A stretch of DNA of 64,000 nt, taken from the NCBI RefSeq assembly GCF_002631205.1, contig NZ_PDLO01000003.1, positions 372,001-436,000 of the forward strand, in the 5' to 3' direction. Made by a program: the position numbers and the translations under genes. Under the pieces are notes generated by a model. The model searched no databases and had not been told where the DNA came from. It saw only the letters and a list, made by a program, of their open reading frames with translations. This stretch comes from Neolewinella marina (GTDB lineage Bacteria > Bacteroidota > Bacteroidia > Chitinophagales > Saprospiraceae). How positions within the stretch are numbered: the first letter of the stretch is position 1; each line of letters starts with the position of its first letter. Positions 40,187-47,747 of this stretch are shown here, piece by piece.

Positions 40187-41530
40187 ATGCGGAAAGGAAG
40201 CATTTTGATCAAGGGCGGCACGGTTGTCAACCGGGGACAACGGCGGGTAGCCGATCTGCTCATTGAAGATGGGTTCATCACCCGGGTTGAAGGCAGCATC
40301 GACCGCCGGGTCGATCGGGAAATCGACGCCAGCGGCTGCCTGGTACTGCCGGGGGTCATCGACGACCAGGTCCACTTCCGGGAACCGGGGCTGACCCACA
40401 AGGCCAACATCGGCTCCGAGGCCCGCGCCGCGGTGGCCGGTGGCACTACCTCCTTCATGGAAATGCCGAATACCAAGCCTTCCACCCTCACCCAGCTCCT
40501 GCTGGACGAGAAGTACCGCATCGGGGCCAACACCAGTGTGGCCAACTACAGCTTCTACATGGGGGCCTCCAACGACAACCTCGACGAGGCCCTGCGCACT
40601 GATCCCGCTTCCGTCTGCGGACTCAAGATCTTCATGGGCAGCAGTACCGGCAATATGCTGGTGGACAACGAGCGAACCCTGGAAACGCTCTTCTCCCAGA
40701 TCCCTCTCCTCATCGCTACCCACTGCGAGGATGAGGAGACCATCCGCCGCAACGCCGCCGCGGCCCGCGAGCGATACGGTGACCATATTCCGGTGCAGGA
40801 GCACCCGAACATCCGCTCGGCGGCCGGCTGCCTGAAAAGCAGCAGCCTGGCCATCGAGCTGGCCCGCCGCCACAACGCCCGGCTGCACATCCTGCACATC
40901 AGCACCGCCGATGAGGTAGGCCTCTTCCGCAACGACATACCGCTGGAAGAGAAGCGCATTACGGCGGAGGTCTGCGTCCATCACCTGACTTTCAACGCCG
41001 ACGACTACGACCGCCTCGGCAACCGCATCAAGTGCAACCCCGCCATCAAGGCCGAACACCACCGGGCCGCCCTGCTGCCGGCCCTGTTGGACGATCGATT
41101 CGACGTGGTGGCCACCGACCACGCGCCCCATACGGCCGCCGAGAAGGCGCAGGAAGACTACTTCCAGGCGCCCGGCGGACTACCCCTGGTGCAACACAGC
41201 CTGGACCTGATGATGCGGCTGGAGCAGCAAGGGCTGATCAGCGTGGAAAAGATCGTCGAAAAGATGTGTCATGCCCCGGCGGTGTGTTTCCAGATCGACC
41301 GGCGCGGCTACCTGGACGAGGGCATGTGGGCCGACGTGGTGATCTACGATCCGGCGACTACCTGGACGGTGGCTCCCGAGAATATCCTGTACCACGTGGG
41401 GTGGTCGCCCCTGGAGGGGATGACCCTGCGCGGCCGGGTAAGGGAAACCATCGTGAGCGGGCAATTGGCGTACGCCGATGGTCGGGTACGCGATGAGGTA
41501 AGGGGGGAGCGCTTGGCCTTCCGCCGGTAA
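40187..41530 (+). CDS. pyrC: Dihydroorotase
   Basis: It cyclises carbamoyl-aspartate to dihydroorotate in pyrimidine synthesis. The 447-aa amidohydrolase has IEDGFITRV and the metal-site loop DDQVHFREPGLTHK, in which the usual first His of HxH is Gln. The lysine of CGLKIFMGSS may be the carbamylated bridging residue. Other metal ligands are in THCEDEE, LHILHIST and ATDHAPHTAAEK. The substrate loop GLPLVQHSLDLMM is also present. The Gln-for-His form is familiar to me from this phylum's dihydroorotases. ATG 40187 gives a clean N-terminus; TACATTGG at 40163-40170 is a possible -7 box. Confidence 0.9.
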   Translation: MRKGSILIKGGTVVNRGQRRVADLLIEDGFITRVEGSIDRRVDREIDASGCLVLPGVIDDQVHFREPGLTHKANIGSEARAAVAGGTTSFMEMPNTKPSTLTQLLLDEKYRIGANTSVANYSFYMGASNDNLDEALRTDPASVCGLKIFMGSSTGNMLVDNERTLETLFSQIPLLIATHCEDEETIRRNAAAARERYGDHIPVQEHPNIRSAAGCLKSSSLAIELARRHNARLHILHISTADEVGLFRNDIPLEEKRITAEVCVHHLTFNADDYDRLGNRIKCNPAIKAEHHRAALLPALLDDRFDVVATDHAPHTAAEKAQEDYFQAPGGLPLVQHSLDLMMRLEQQGLISVEKIVEKMCHAPAVCFQIDRRGYLDEGMWADVVIYDPATTWTVAPENILYHVGWSPLEGMTLRGRVRETIVSGQLAYADGRVRDEVRGERLAFRR

Positions 41531-41564
41531 AAAAAGAACCCCGGTCATCCAGAGGATGCCGGGG
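41529..41564 (-). terminator. Second terminator downstream of the subtilase gene
   Basis: On the minus strand a hairpin with CCCCGG/CCGGGG and CATCC/GGATG arms (plus 41539-41564) is followed by seven T (plus 41529-41535). It sits at the end of the pyrC gene as well, but the T-run is on the minus side. Confidence 0.7.
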
Positions 41565-41590
41565 CTCGTTCCAACTTACTGATACCAAAT

Positions 41591-41618
41591 AAAAAAAGCG
41601 GTGCCGGGGTGTCCCGGC
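41591..41618 (-). terminator. First terminator downstream of the subtilase gene
   Basis: GCCGGG (plus 41603-41608) pairs with CCCGGC (41613-41618) across a 4-nt loop. The minus strand then reads seven T (plus 41591-41597). Confidence 0.7.
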
Positions 41619-41664
41619 TATTCGTTAGGCCCAACAGCAAAAACCTTAAGTGGTTGGCTGCCGG
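41591..41664 (-). ncRNA. Possible short RNA between a -7 box and a terminator
   Basis: Minus-strand TATTTTTG (plus 41671-41678) is a perfect -7 match 48 nt after the subtilase stop, and a terminator follows about 60 nt later. The predicted RNA would be about 70 nt, with a CCAAC...GTTGG stem before the terminator hairpin. It may instead simply be the subtilase 3' UTR. Confidence 0.3.
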
Positions 41665-41725
41665 GATTCCCAAAAATAAGCAACGCCTCCGGCCGGTACA
41701 AGCGACCAGTCAAAAAAGCCGACCC

Positions 41726-43138
41726 TTACGGTTGCTGCCGACGACCGATCAGGCGGCGGTAGGCGGCCGCGAAATCCGGCTTGCCGTAGCCCAAGGTGGC
41801 ATCCGGCGCGGTGGCCTGGGAGGCGGTAGCCCGGATGGCATCCAGGATCTCCTGGTTGGTGGCCTCGGGCACGGCCTGCAGCAGGCAGGCGATCAGTCCG
41901 GTGACCAACGGGGCGCTCAGGCTGGTACCGTTGGCCCCCGTAAGGCCTTTGCCGTTGGCGGCTACGGCGGTCACCATCACGCCGGGGCCGCTCACGTCGG
42001 GCTTGATGCGGCCATCGGCGGTGGGGCCAAAGCTGCTGAAGTACGCCCGCTGGTCCGCGGCGTCCAGGGCGCCGATGCTGAAGGCCTCCTCGGCGTCGGC
42101 GGGAATGCCAATGTGCTTCCAGTCGTCCGCGCCACTGTTTCCGGCACTGGTCACCACGATCATCCCCCGGTCAAAGGCGTGGCCGATCGCGATCGAGGCG
42201 GGGGAGGTACGGCCGTTCAGGTCAGCGTAAGTGTAGTCCATACGCTTGTCCGAGAAGGTGGTATATCCCAGGCTGCTGTTCACCAGGTCCACCCCGGCGC
42301 TGTCGGCCATCTCCAGGGCAATGGCGTAATTGATTTCCTCGAGGCGGTGCTCCCCCCGGCTGTTCTCGGTTTTGAAGAGGAGGTAGCGGGCTTCCGGCGC
42401 CGTGCCGATGAAGAAGAAGGGGTGGTGAGCCGCCATGGTGCTCACCACCGTGGCGCCGTGGGTGGAACCGTCGAGGGCCGTGCTGTCCTGTTCCACCAGG
42501 TCGTAATTACCCGGAACCGCTTCCACCTGGTCATACCCCAGGAAGTCCTTGTAGCCCACGCTGGGAAAGCCCCCGTCGAAGACGGCCACCAGCACTCCGC
42601 GGCCCCTAAAGCCGAGGCGGTGGAGGCTGTCGCCGTTCATGCGGGCCAGGTCGGTAAAGCCGTATCCGTAAAAGGTCTCGTTCACCGGAACGCTGCCGAC
42701 CACCGGTGCCGGCTGATCAAAGTTGGCCGGGCGGGGCAGGGTAGTGGACCGCTCGTACTGCCGGGGTGCTACGTAGTAGGTGGTATCCACGAAGGGCAAC
42801 CGGGCAATTTTATCGAGTTGTTGCTCGTCGGCGGCTACGACCACTCCGTTCATCCACCGGCTGCGGAGCCAGATCTGGGCCCCCGCGGCGGCCACCGCGC
42901 GTTCGTAGTCGGCCTGAATGGGCAGGTCGAGTTCCGTCACCGGCGCGGCGATCTTATCCCGGCGCGCCAGGGAGCGGGTGCTGAGGAACTCAGTGGGGCG
43001 GTCCACGGAAAAGGGTGTGTTGGCCTTGTCGGCAAAGCCAACGAAGTACATCCCCGCGTTGGAAGTTTGCTGGGCAAGGGCCGGGGCCGCCAGCAACAGA
43101 AAGGGTAATAGCAGCAGTAGTCGCGACATGGAATTCAT
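41726..43138 (-). CDS. Exported subtilisin-family serine protease (S8)
   Basis: The 470-aa protein has a Sec signal (RLLLLLPFLLLAAPALAQ), a propeptide-like region and a peptidase S8 domain with the triad Asp (VAVFDGGFP, about residue 188), His (STHGATVVS, about 226) and Ser (NGTSLSAPLVTGL, about 405), plus the oxyanion Asn in TSAGNSG. No type IX sorting domain follows, so it probably remains periplasmic or leaves by another route. The start ATG (43138) overlaps the aroK stop by 4 nt, so the two are coupled even though their functions differ. Confidence 0.9.
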   Translation of the reverse strand: MNSMSRLLLLLPFLLLAAPALAQQTSNAGMYFVGFADKANTPFSVDRPTEFLSTRSLARRDKIAAPVTELDLPIQADYERAVAAAGAQIWLRSRWMNGVVVAADEQQLDKIARLPFVDTTYYVAPRQYERSTTLPRPANFDQPAPVVGSVPVNETFYGYGFTDLARMNGDSLHRLGFRGRGVLVAVFDGGFPSVGYKDFLGYDQVEAVPGNYDLVEQDSTALDGSTHGATVVSTMAAHHPFFFIGTAPEARYLLFKTENSRGEHRLEEINYAIALEMADSAGVDLVNSSLGYTTFSDKRMDYTYADLNGRTSPASIAIGHAFDRGMIVVTSAGNSGADDWKHIGIPADAEEAFSIGALDAADQRAYFSSFGPTADGRIKPDVSGPGVMVTAVAANGKGLTGANGTSLSAPLVTGLIACLLQAVPEATNQEILDAIRATASQATAPDATLGYGKPDFAAAYRRLIGRRQQP

Positions 43139-43650
43139 TTGGCGGGGTAGGTGTTGAGGCGTTTCTCCAGCAAACGCGGAATGTCCTGGTTTGGATTGTC
43201 CTGCAGTAGATGAATGTGCGCCCGCTCGTAACACTCCCGCCGTTCCGTCAGCTTGCGGTCAACCAGGGTGGCCAGGTCTTCCCCTCCGTGCAGTAGTGGA
43301 CGCTTGTCCCGCTCCTGCGACAATCGGTTGACAATTATGGCCGGCGAAGGGTCCAGGAAAACGGTACGGCCGTGGGCGTTCATCCAGTTCATGTTGTCGT
43401 GCCAGCAGGGGGTGCCACCGCCGGTGGCCAGTACGAACATGGGCAGGGTGTCGAACTCCCGCAGCATCATGGTTTCCAAGTCGCGGAAGCTGTCTTCCCC
43501 CACTTCGGCGAAAAGTTCGGCGATGCTCAGGCGGGTACGCTGCTCAATGAACTGGTCCAGGTCTACGAAGGGCAGTCCCAGTCGCCGGGCGAGGCGGGAA
43601 CCGACGTAGCTTTTGCCCGAGCCCATGAAGCCGGTAAGGAAGACGCGCAT
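43135..43650 (-). CDS. aroK: Shikimate kinase
   Basis: It phosphorylates shikimate at the 3-OH in the aromatic pathway. The 171-aa protein has the Walker A GFMGSGKSYVG at residues 7-17, the shikimate-binding DLDQFIEQ and SFRDLE, the ATGGGTPC loop (residues near 78-84), and DKRPLL in the lid region. The length and order are normal. The start ATG is 43650; a TATCTTTA box at 43677-43684 (minus) lies 26 nt upstream. The following subtilase gene overlaps its stop. Confidence 0.94.
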   Translation of the reverse strand: MRVFLTGFMGSGKSYVGSRLARRLGLPFVDLDQFIEQRTRLSIAELFAEVGEDSFRDLETMMLREFDTLPMFVLATGGGTPCWHDNMNWMNAHGRTVFLDPSPAIIVNRLSQERDKRPLLHGGEDLATLVDRKLTERRECYERAHIHLLQDNPNQDIPRLLEKRLNTYPAK

Positions 43651-43676
43651 GGTGAGTGCCGGATTGTTGAAGCGGG

Positions 43677-43684
43677 TAAAGATA
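43677..43684 (-). promoter_or_regulatory. aroK -7 box
   Basis: Minus-strand TATCTTTA matches TAnnTTTG except for the last base. It serves aroK and the coupled subtilase gene. Confidence 0.55.
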
Positions 43685-43743
43685 GCTTTGGAAAAGCGGC
43701 AATCCATACCGCAAACCACGGAATCGGGTTGGTGGGCGCTGTG

Positions 43744-43751
43744 TATCTTTG
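43744..43751 (+). promoter_or_regulatory. DUF1573-yajC-ybbR operon -7 box
   Basis: TATCTTTG is a perfect match, 19 nt before the ATG at 43771. Confidence 0.65.
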
Positions 43752-43770
43752 CCGCCTCAATCGTGTACGT

Positions 43771-44250
43771 ATGCTCCGGATTTCCGTGATTCTTCTTTTG
43801 CTGGCCGGCCTCTGGGCCTGTTCCGACGCCCCGGCGGACGAAGGAAGCGTGGAGGAAAAGCCCGCGGGTACCACGGCCAGCCTGATTCGCAACCCCGTTG
43901 CCGACCAGGATGCCGCCCCGGCCGATACCAGCCTGGTGGCGAAGCTGACCTTTGAGGAACCGGAATATCACTTCGGTGAAGTAAAGGAGGGAACTACAGT
44001 GCGGCGCTCCTTCCGGTTCACGAATACGGGGCGGGCGCCCCTGCTGATCACCGACGCCCGCTCCACCTGCGGGTGTACGGTGCCGAGCTATCCCCGGCAG
44101 CCCATCGCACCCGGCGAGGGTGGGGTAGTGGAGGTGGTCTTCAATACCGCCCACAAGTACGGGCGGCAGCGCAAGCCCGTTACCCTCACGGCCAATACCT
44201 ATCCGTCACTCACCACCATCTACGTCGACGGTACGATCATTAACGAATAA
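43771..44250 (+). CDS. DUF1573 lipoprotein
   Basis: The 159-aa protein has a lipoprotein signal (ISVILLLLAGLWAC, lipobox Cys 17), a short acidic linker, and a DUF1573 immunoglobulin-like domain: YHFGEVKEGTTVRRSFRFTN, RSTCGCTVPSYP (the conserved CGC) and IAPGEGGVVEVVFNTAHKYGRQRK. The role of this domain is not established; it is common in exported proteins of this phylum. The ATG at 43771 is supported by the promoter box. yajC follows 14 nt after its stop. Confidence 0.88.
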   Translation: MLRISVILLLLAGLWACSDAPADEGSVEEKPAGTTASLIRNPVADQDAAPADTSLVAKLTFEEPEYHFGEVKEGTTVRRSFRFTNTGRAPLLITDARSTCGCTVPSYPRQPIAPGEGGVVEVVFNTAHKYGRQRKPVTLTANTYPSLTTIYVDGTIINE

Positions 44251-44264
44251 AAGGATTTTTGACT

Positions 44265-44576
44265 ATGACGCTATTACTTCAAGCGGGCGGCGACCTGTTC
44301 ACCAACGGATTTTTCATGATTGCCATGCTGGCGGTTCTGGTATTTACCATGATCATCCCCCAGCGCCGGCGCAGCAAGCAGCAAAAAGCGTTCATGAGCG
44401 AACTGAAAAAGGGACAGCGCGTCGTTACGGCCAGTGGCATCCTGGGCATCATCGACAAGGTGGAAGACCAGATCGTAACCCTGAACGTTGGTAATAAAAC
44501 CTACATTCAGGTGACCAAGAACGCGATCTCGAAGGAACTTACCGATGCCATCTACCCTGCAAAGACTGAAGGATAG
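44265..44576 (+). CDS. yajC: Preprotein translocase subunit YajC
   Basis: YajC is the small membrane partner of SecDF in Sec-dependent export. The 103-aa protein has one N-terminal membrane helix (about 15-31, FFMIAMLAVLVFTMIIP), the basic cytoplasmic RRRSKQQKAF and a small domain with LKKGQRVVTASGILGII. ATG 44265 is preferred over an in-frame TTG 6 nt upstream. Its end overlaps the ybbR start by 32 nt, the usual gene order in this phylum. Confidence 0.9.
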   Translation: MTLLLQAGGDLFTNGFFMIAMLAVLVFTMIIPQRRRSKQQKAFMSELKKGQRVVTASGILGIIDKVEDQIVTLNVGNKTYIQVTKNAISKELTDAIYPAKTEG

Positions 44577-45525
44577 TATTCCCTTCCGGAATATGGCGGC
44601 CACCGACCGGCAGATCCTGCTCATCTGCATCGGGCTGGCCTTCGTATTCTGGCTGATCCTCAACCTTTCCCAGGACTACGAAATCACCAAGAACGTCCAG
44701 CTTCACTACACCGTCAGCGCGGATCGCGCACTGGCCGGATCACCCCCCCGCAGCATTCCGGTACAGATCCGCGGCCGTGGCTGGAACCTGATTTGGGAGA
44801 GCATGCGCGGCGGAGAAATGAACGTCGAGTTGGACGTGGGTGCCGACGAGGACTACCTGCTCAGTCGCAATGTGCTGGAGCAGCAGATTCGCCGCCAACT
44901 CACCAGCGGGGACCTGGAGATAGATAACATCGGCTACGATCCCCAGCGCATCCTCACCACCCCACGCGATGGCAAGCGGGTGCCGGTGGTTTCCAATGTG
45001 AAGGCCAGTTTCGGACCCGGCTACGCGGCGGTCAACGGAGTCTCCCTGAGTCCCGACAGCGTAACCGTAAGCGGGGCCATCGACGACCTGGAAGAAATCA
45101 CCTCCTGGCCCACCCAGACATTGGTACTCGAAAACCTGGAGGAAAGCGTGCGGGCGGAGGTTCAATTGGAACCCGCCCCCGAGGGCTTGGACCTGAATTA
45201 CGACAAGGTTGATCTATCGGTTGACGTTGAGGCGTTTATCGAGCAGCAGTTCCGCATCCCGGTGACCCTCTATAATGCTCCACCGTCGGACTCCTCCCGG
45301 GTGTTTCCCCCCTTCGTTACCGTCACCGCCACCGTACCCCAGCGCGCCTTTGGTACCATCCGGGCCAGTGACTTCCGGGTGGAGGCCGACCTGAGCCGAA
45401 TGAAAACGAACGATCCCTATAATACGGTCCCCCTGAGCCTCACCCGTGTCCCGGAGAATATCAGTCAGGTAGAGTTTTCGCCCCGGGCCGTGGAGTTTTA
45501 CATTTATAATCGTCCTGGATCCTGA
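44545..45525 (+). CDS. YbbR-like domain protein (CdaR-related)
   Basis: The 326-aa protein has one N-terminal membrane helix (about 24-41, ILLICIGLAFVFWLILNL) and an extracytoplasmic part of YbbR-like beta domains (VPVQIRGRGWNLI, VNGVSLSPDSVTVSGAIDDL, FIEQQFRIPVTLYN). YbbR/CdaR proteins in Gram-positive bacteria regulate diadenylate cyclase; here there is no cdaA beside it, so that role is not shown. It follows yajC in an overlapping arrangement, but coaE, which often comes next in this phylum, is absent. Confidence 0.85.
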   Translation: MPSTLQRLKDSIPFRNMAATDRQILLICIGLAFVFWLILNLSQDYEITKNVQLHYTVSADRALAGSPPRSIPVQIRGRGWNLIWESMRGGEMNVELDVGADEDYLLSRNVLEQQIRRQLTSGDLEIDNIGYDPQRILTTPRDGKRVPVVSNVKASFGPGYAAVNGVSLSPDSVTVSGAIDDLEEITSWPTQTLVLENLEESVRAEVQLEPAPEGLDLNYDKVDLSVDVEAFIEQQFRIPVTLYNAPPSDSSRVFPPFVTVTATVPQRAFGTIRASDFRVEADLSRMKTNDPYNTVPLSLTRVPENISQVEFSPRAVEFYIYNRPGS

Positions 45526-45762
45526 CTGTTCGTGAGCTGAACGGTTCGCGAGCTAAGCTCGCGGTCATTCCTTTGGTTATGAGGTTCCGGTTCGCGAGCT
45601 CGGTTCGCGAGCTCGGTTCGCGAGCTCGGTTCGCGAATGTTAGACCCCCCGAGCAAAGCTCGAAAACCAGCAACCCGAGCGCCAGTGAGGAAGCAACCAG
45701 AAACCAGCAACCCCCGGGCGAAGCTCAAAAACCAGCAACTACCGAGCAAAGCTCGGGCCTCA
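45526..45762. repeat. Short tandem and interspersed repeats in the ybbR-caspase intergenic region
   Basis: The 13-mer GGTTCGCGAGCTC is repeated three times head to tail (45589-45601, 45602-45614, 45615-45627) with a partial fourth (45628-45636) and an isolated copy at 45543-45554. Downstream, AAACCAGCAAC recurs at 45664, 45701 and 45729, and the hairpin CGAGCAAAGCTCG recurs at 45650-45662 and 45743-45755. The region lies between convergent genes and holds no gene. It may form a terminator-like or recombination-prone structure. Confidence 0.8.
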
Positions 45763-47400
45763 TCACCGCGCCCGCATCACCGAGATCGGCATCTGTTCGT
45801 CGTAATTGCCCGTCAGGGTGGGGGTTTGCACGTTGCCGGTGTAGCCGCGCACTTCGCGGTGGACGAAGTTGAAGAGTTCCTGGATGGACACCATCCGGTC
45901 GTGGTTGGCGTCGGCTTCCCCCTTCATGCCACGGATGAGGTAGTGGCTGAATACACCGGAGCGCAGTCCGCCATCCTCGAGGCTGATTTCCTCTCCGCGG
46001 CTCGACATCATCAGGGCGGTGGAGGCTTTGGCGTTGGTGAGGGCCGAGTAGTAACCCGACAGGGCTTCGCGGTTGGCGCCCACGCCGCGGGCGACCAGGC
46101 TGCCACTGTGGCAGGCGTCGGCGATGACCACCTTGTGGCGCGACCGGCTGTTCTGCAGTACCTCGTGGACGTCCTCGTGGGCCAGGGCCCGGGATTCCCC
46201 GTCGTAGTCGACCGGCAGGAAGGAGCCCGGCAGACCGTGACCGCTGAAGTAGAAGAGGATGACGTCGTTTTCGTCGGCCTTGCGGTAGGTATCCCGCATG
46301 GCGGCCAGGATGTTGTCGTGGGTGGCATTCTCGTCGATCAGCACCTTCACCTGATCGTCAGAAAGCGCGCCACCTTCGATGCTCTTAAGGAAGGCGTAGA
46401 ACTGGTAGGCGTCGTCGTCGGTGTACCGCAGGGTCTGCATGTGCTGGTAGTAGGCGGCGCCGACCACTACGGCCCACACCTTTACTTCCGGGTCGTAGGC
46501 GGCGGTGGCTTCGGTGGCGGGTTGGCCGCTAGCGGAATACATGCGGCGGAAAAGCTGGCCGTCCTTCCAGATGCCGCCTTCGATCTGCCCGTCGGCGTAC
46601 TGCATGATGCCAAGTCCGTTGGGCCGGTGGTTGTGGAAGCGGCCGTGGTAGCTGTTGCCGTTGGGGAAGAGTACGGTACCTTTTCCGTCGGGGTAGCCGT
46701 TGCGGGTCTCACCGAGAAATGTGGTGCCGTCGGCGTAGGTGAAGCGCGAATTACCGTCCGGGCAGCCCTGGTCGCAGCTGAGCAGACTGGCAGTATTGCC
46801 TACGAATCCAAGGGCGGCCCAGTCTACCTTGGGAGCCCCGTTTTCCCACTGACCTTCGTAGACGGTCCCGTCGGCGTAGATCATTTTTCCGCTGCCGTTG
46901 CGCTGGTTGTTGCTCCATTCGCCGCGGTAGACGTCACCGTTAGCGAATTCCATGATGCCGTAGCCGTCCATGGCGTTGTGGTCCATATTACCCACGTAGT
47001 AGTCGCGGTTGGCGAAGGTGAAGGCTACTTCTCCCTGCAATTGATCTTCTACCCAGGTTCCGATGATCTCCCCGCCACTGGCGTAGACCACCTTGCCGCG
47101 GCCGTGGCGGCGTCCGTCGCGCCACATGCCGTCGTAGAGATTGCCGTTGGCGTCCTTCAGTTTGCCGTAGCCACTCTGTCGTTGTCCCCGGAAGTTCCCG
47201 GAATACACCGAGCCGTCGGGATAGGTAAGGGTACCCTCACCGTCGAACTGACCAGCCTTGAAATTTCCGGTGTAGAGGGCGCCGTCCGCGAAACGAAGGA
47301 TGCCCTGTCCATCGTAGCAGTTTCCGCGCTGGCAGCGCCCCTGGGCGCAAAGAGCCGTAGTGCATAGGAGCAACAACGGCAGGACGAATGATTTTAACAT
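45763..47400 (-). CDS. Exported MORN-repeat protein with caspase-like (C14) domain
   Basis: The 545-aa protein has a Sec signal (KSFVLPLLLLCTTALCAQ), about ten MORN repeats (residues 25-290; DGALYTGNFKAGQFDGEG and similar 20-23-residue units), and a caspase/metacaspase-like domain with the catalytic His in FYFSGHG (about 386) and Cys in DACHSGS (about 429). Both dyad residues are present, so it may be an active Arg/Lys- or Asp-directed protease outside the cytoplasm. MORN repeats in other proteins bind lipids or other proteins. The start ATG 47400 is chosen for its signal peptide over an in-frame ATG at 47436. Confidence 0.88.
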   Translation of the reverse strand: MLKSFVLPLLLLCTTALCAQGRCQRGNCYDGQGILRFADGALYTGNFKAGQFDGEGTLTYPDGSVYSGNFRGQRQSGYGKLKDANGNLYDGMWRDGRRHGRGKVVYASGGEIIGTWVEDQLQGEVAFTFANRDYYVGNMDHNAMDGYGIMEFANGDVYRGEWSNNQRNGSGKMIYADGTVYEGQWENGAPKVDWAALGFVGNTASLLSCDQGCPDGNSRFTYADGTTFLGETRNGYPDGKGTVLFPNGNSYHGRFHNHRPNGLGIMQYADGQIEGGIWKDGQLFRRMYSASGQPATEATAAYDPEVKVWAVVVGAAYYQHMQTLRYTDDDAYQFYAFLKSIEGGALSDDQVKVLIDENATHDNILAAMRDTYRKADENDVILFYFSGHGLPGSFLPVDYDGESRALAHEDVHEVLQNSRSRHKVVIADACHSGSLVARGVGANREALSGYYSALTNAKASTALMMSSRGEEISLEDGGLRSGVFSHYLIRGMKGEADANHDRMVSIQELFNFVHREVRGYTGNVQTPTLTGNYDEQMPISVMRAR

Positions 47401-47747
47401 GTTTGACGTGTAGAGTGTGTACGGTATCAGTTTCAATTCCAGGTCCAGTCCTCCCTGGCAGTCGTTTCTAGCCTCGACGGCCCGGGCGGTGGTAATACTA
47501 AAGCCTAAACGTTAGGTTCATTCTGAGAGAGACGCTGATCGCCGAATTACTGTGGGTGAGTTGGTCTATTAGCTTACAGATCACTCTTAAAATTGCGCCT
47601 TCTGACCGTAATAACAAGGGACTTTGACGGAACGGTAGCCTTTCTCCGGAGAACGGTATACCCACAACGGACCGCGGGGAAAAAAATATATAATTACCCC
47701 CTACGCCGTCACCATTACCTATTTTGGGGACTTACCCACCATATGCT
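47401..47747. other. Intergenic region before the M14 peptidase gene
   Basis: I see no gene here. It contains CCTAAACGTTAGG (47504-47516), a short AT-rich run near 47680-47695, and TATTTTGG at 47720-47727, a weak -7 box 20 nt before the M14 start. No box is clear for the divergent caspase-like gene. Confidence 0.5.

Noticed and set aside
41609..43108. 499-codon plus-strand frame opposite the subtilase gene
   Set aside because: Antisense shadow of the S8 protease; low-complexity Gly/Val/His-rich translation and no domain.
45526..45762. CRISPR array
   Set aside because: The repeats are 11-13 bases, partly head to tail without unique spacers, and no cas gene is present.
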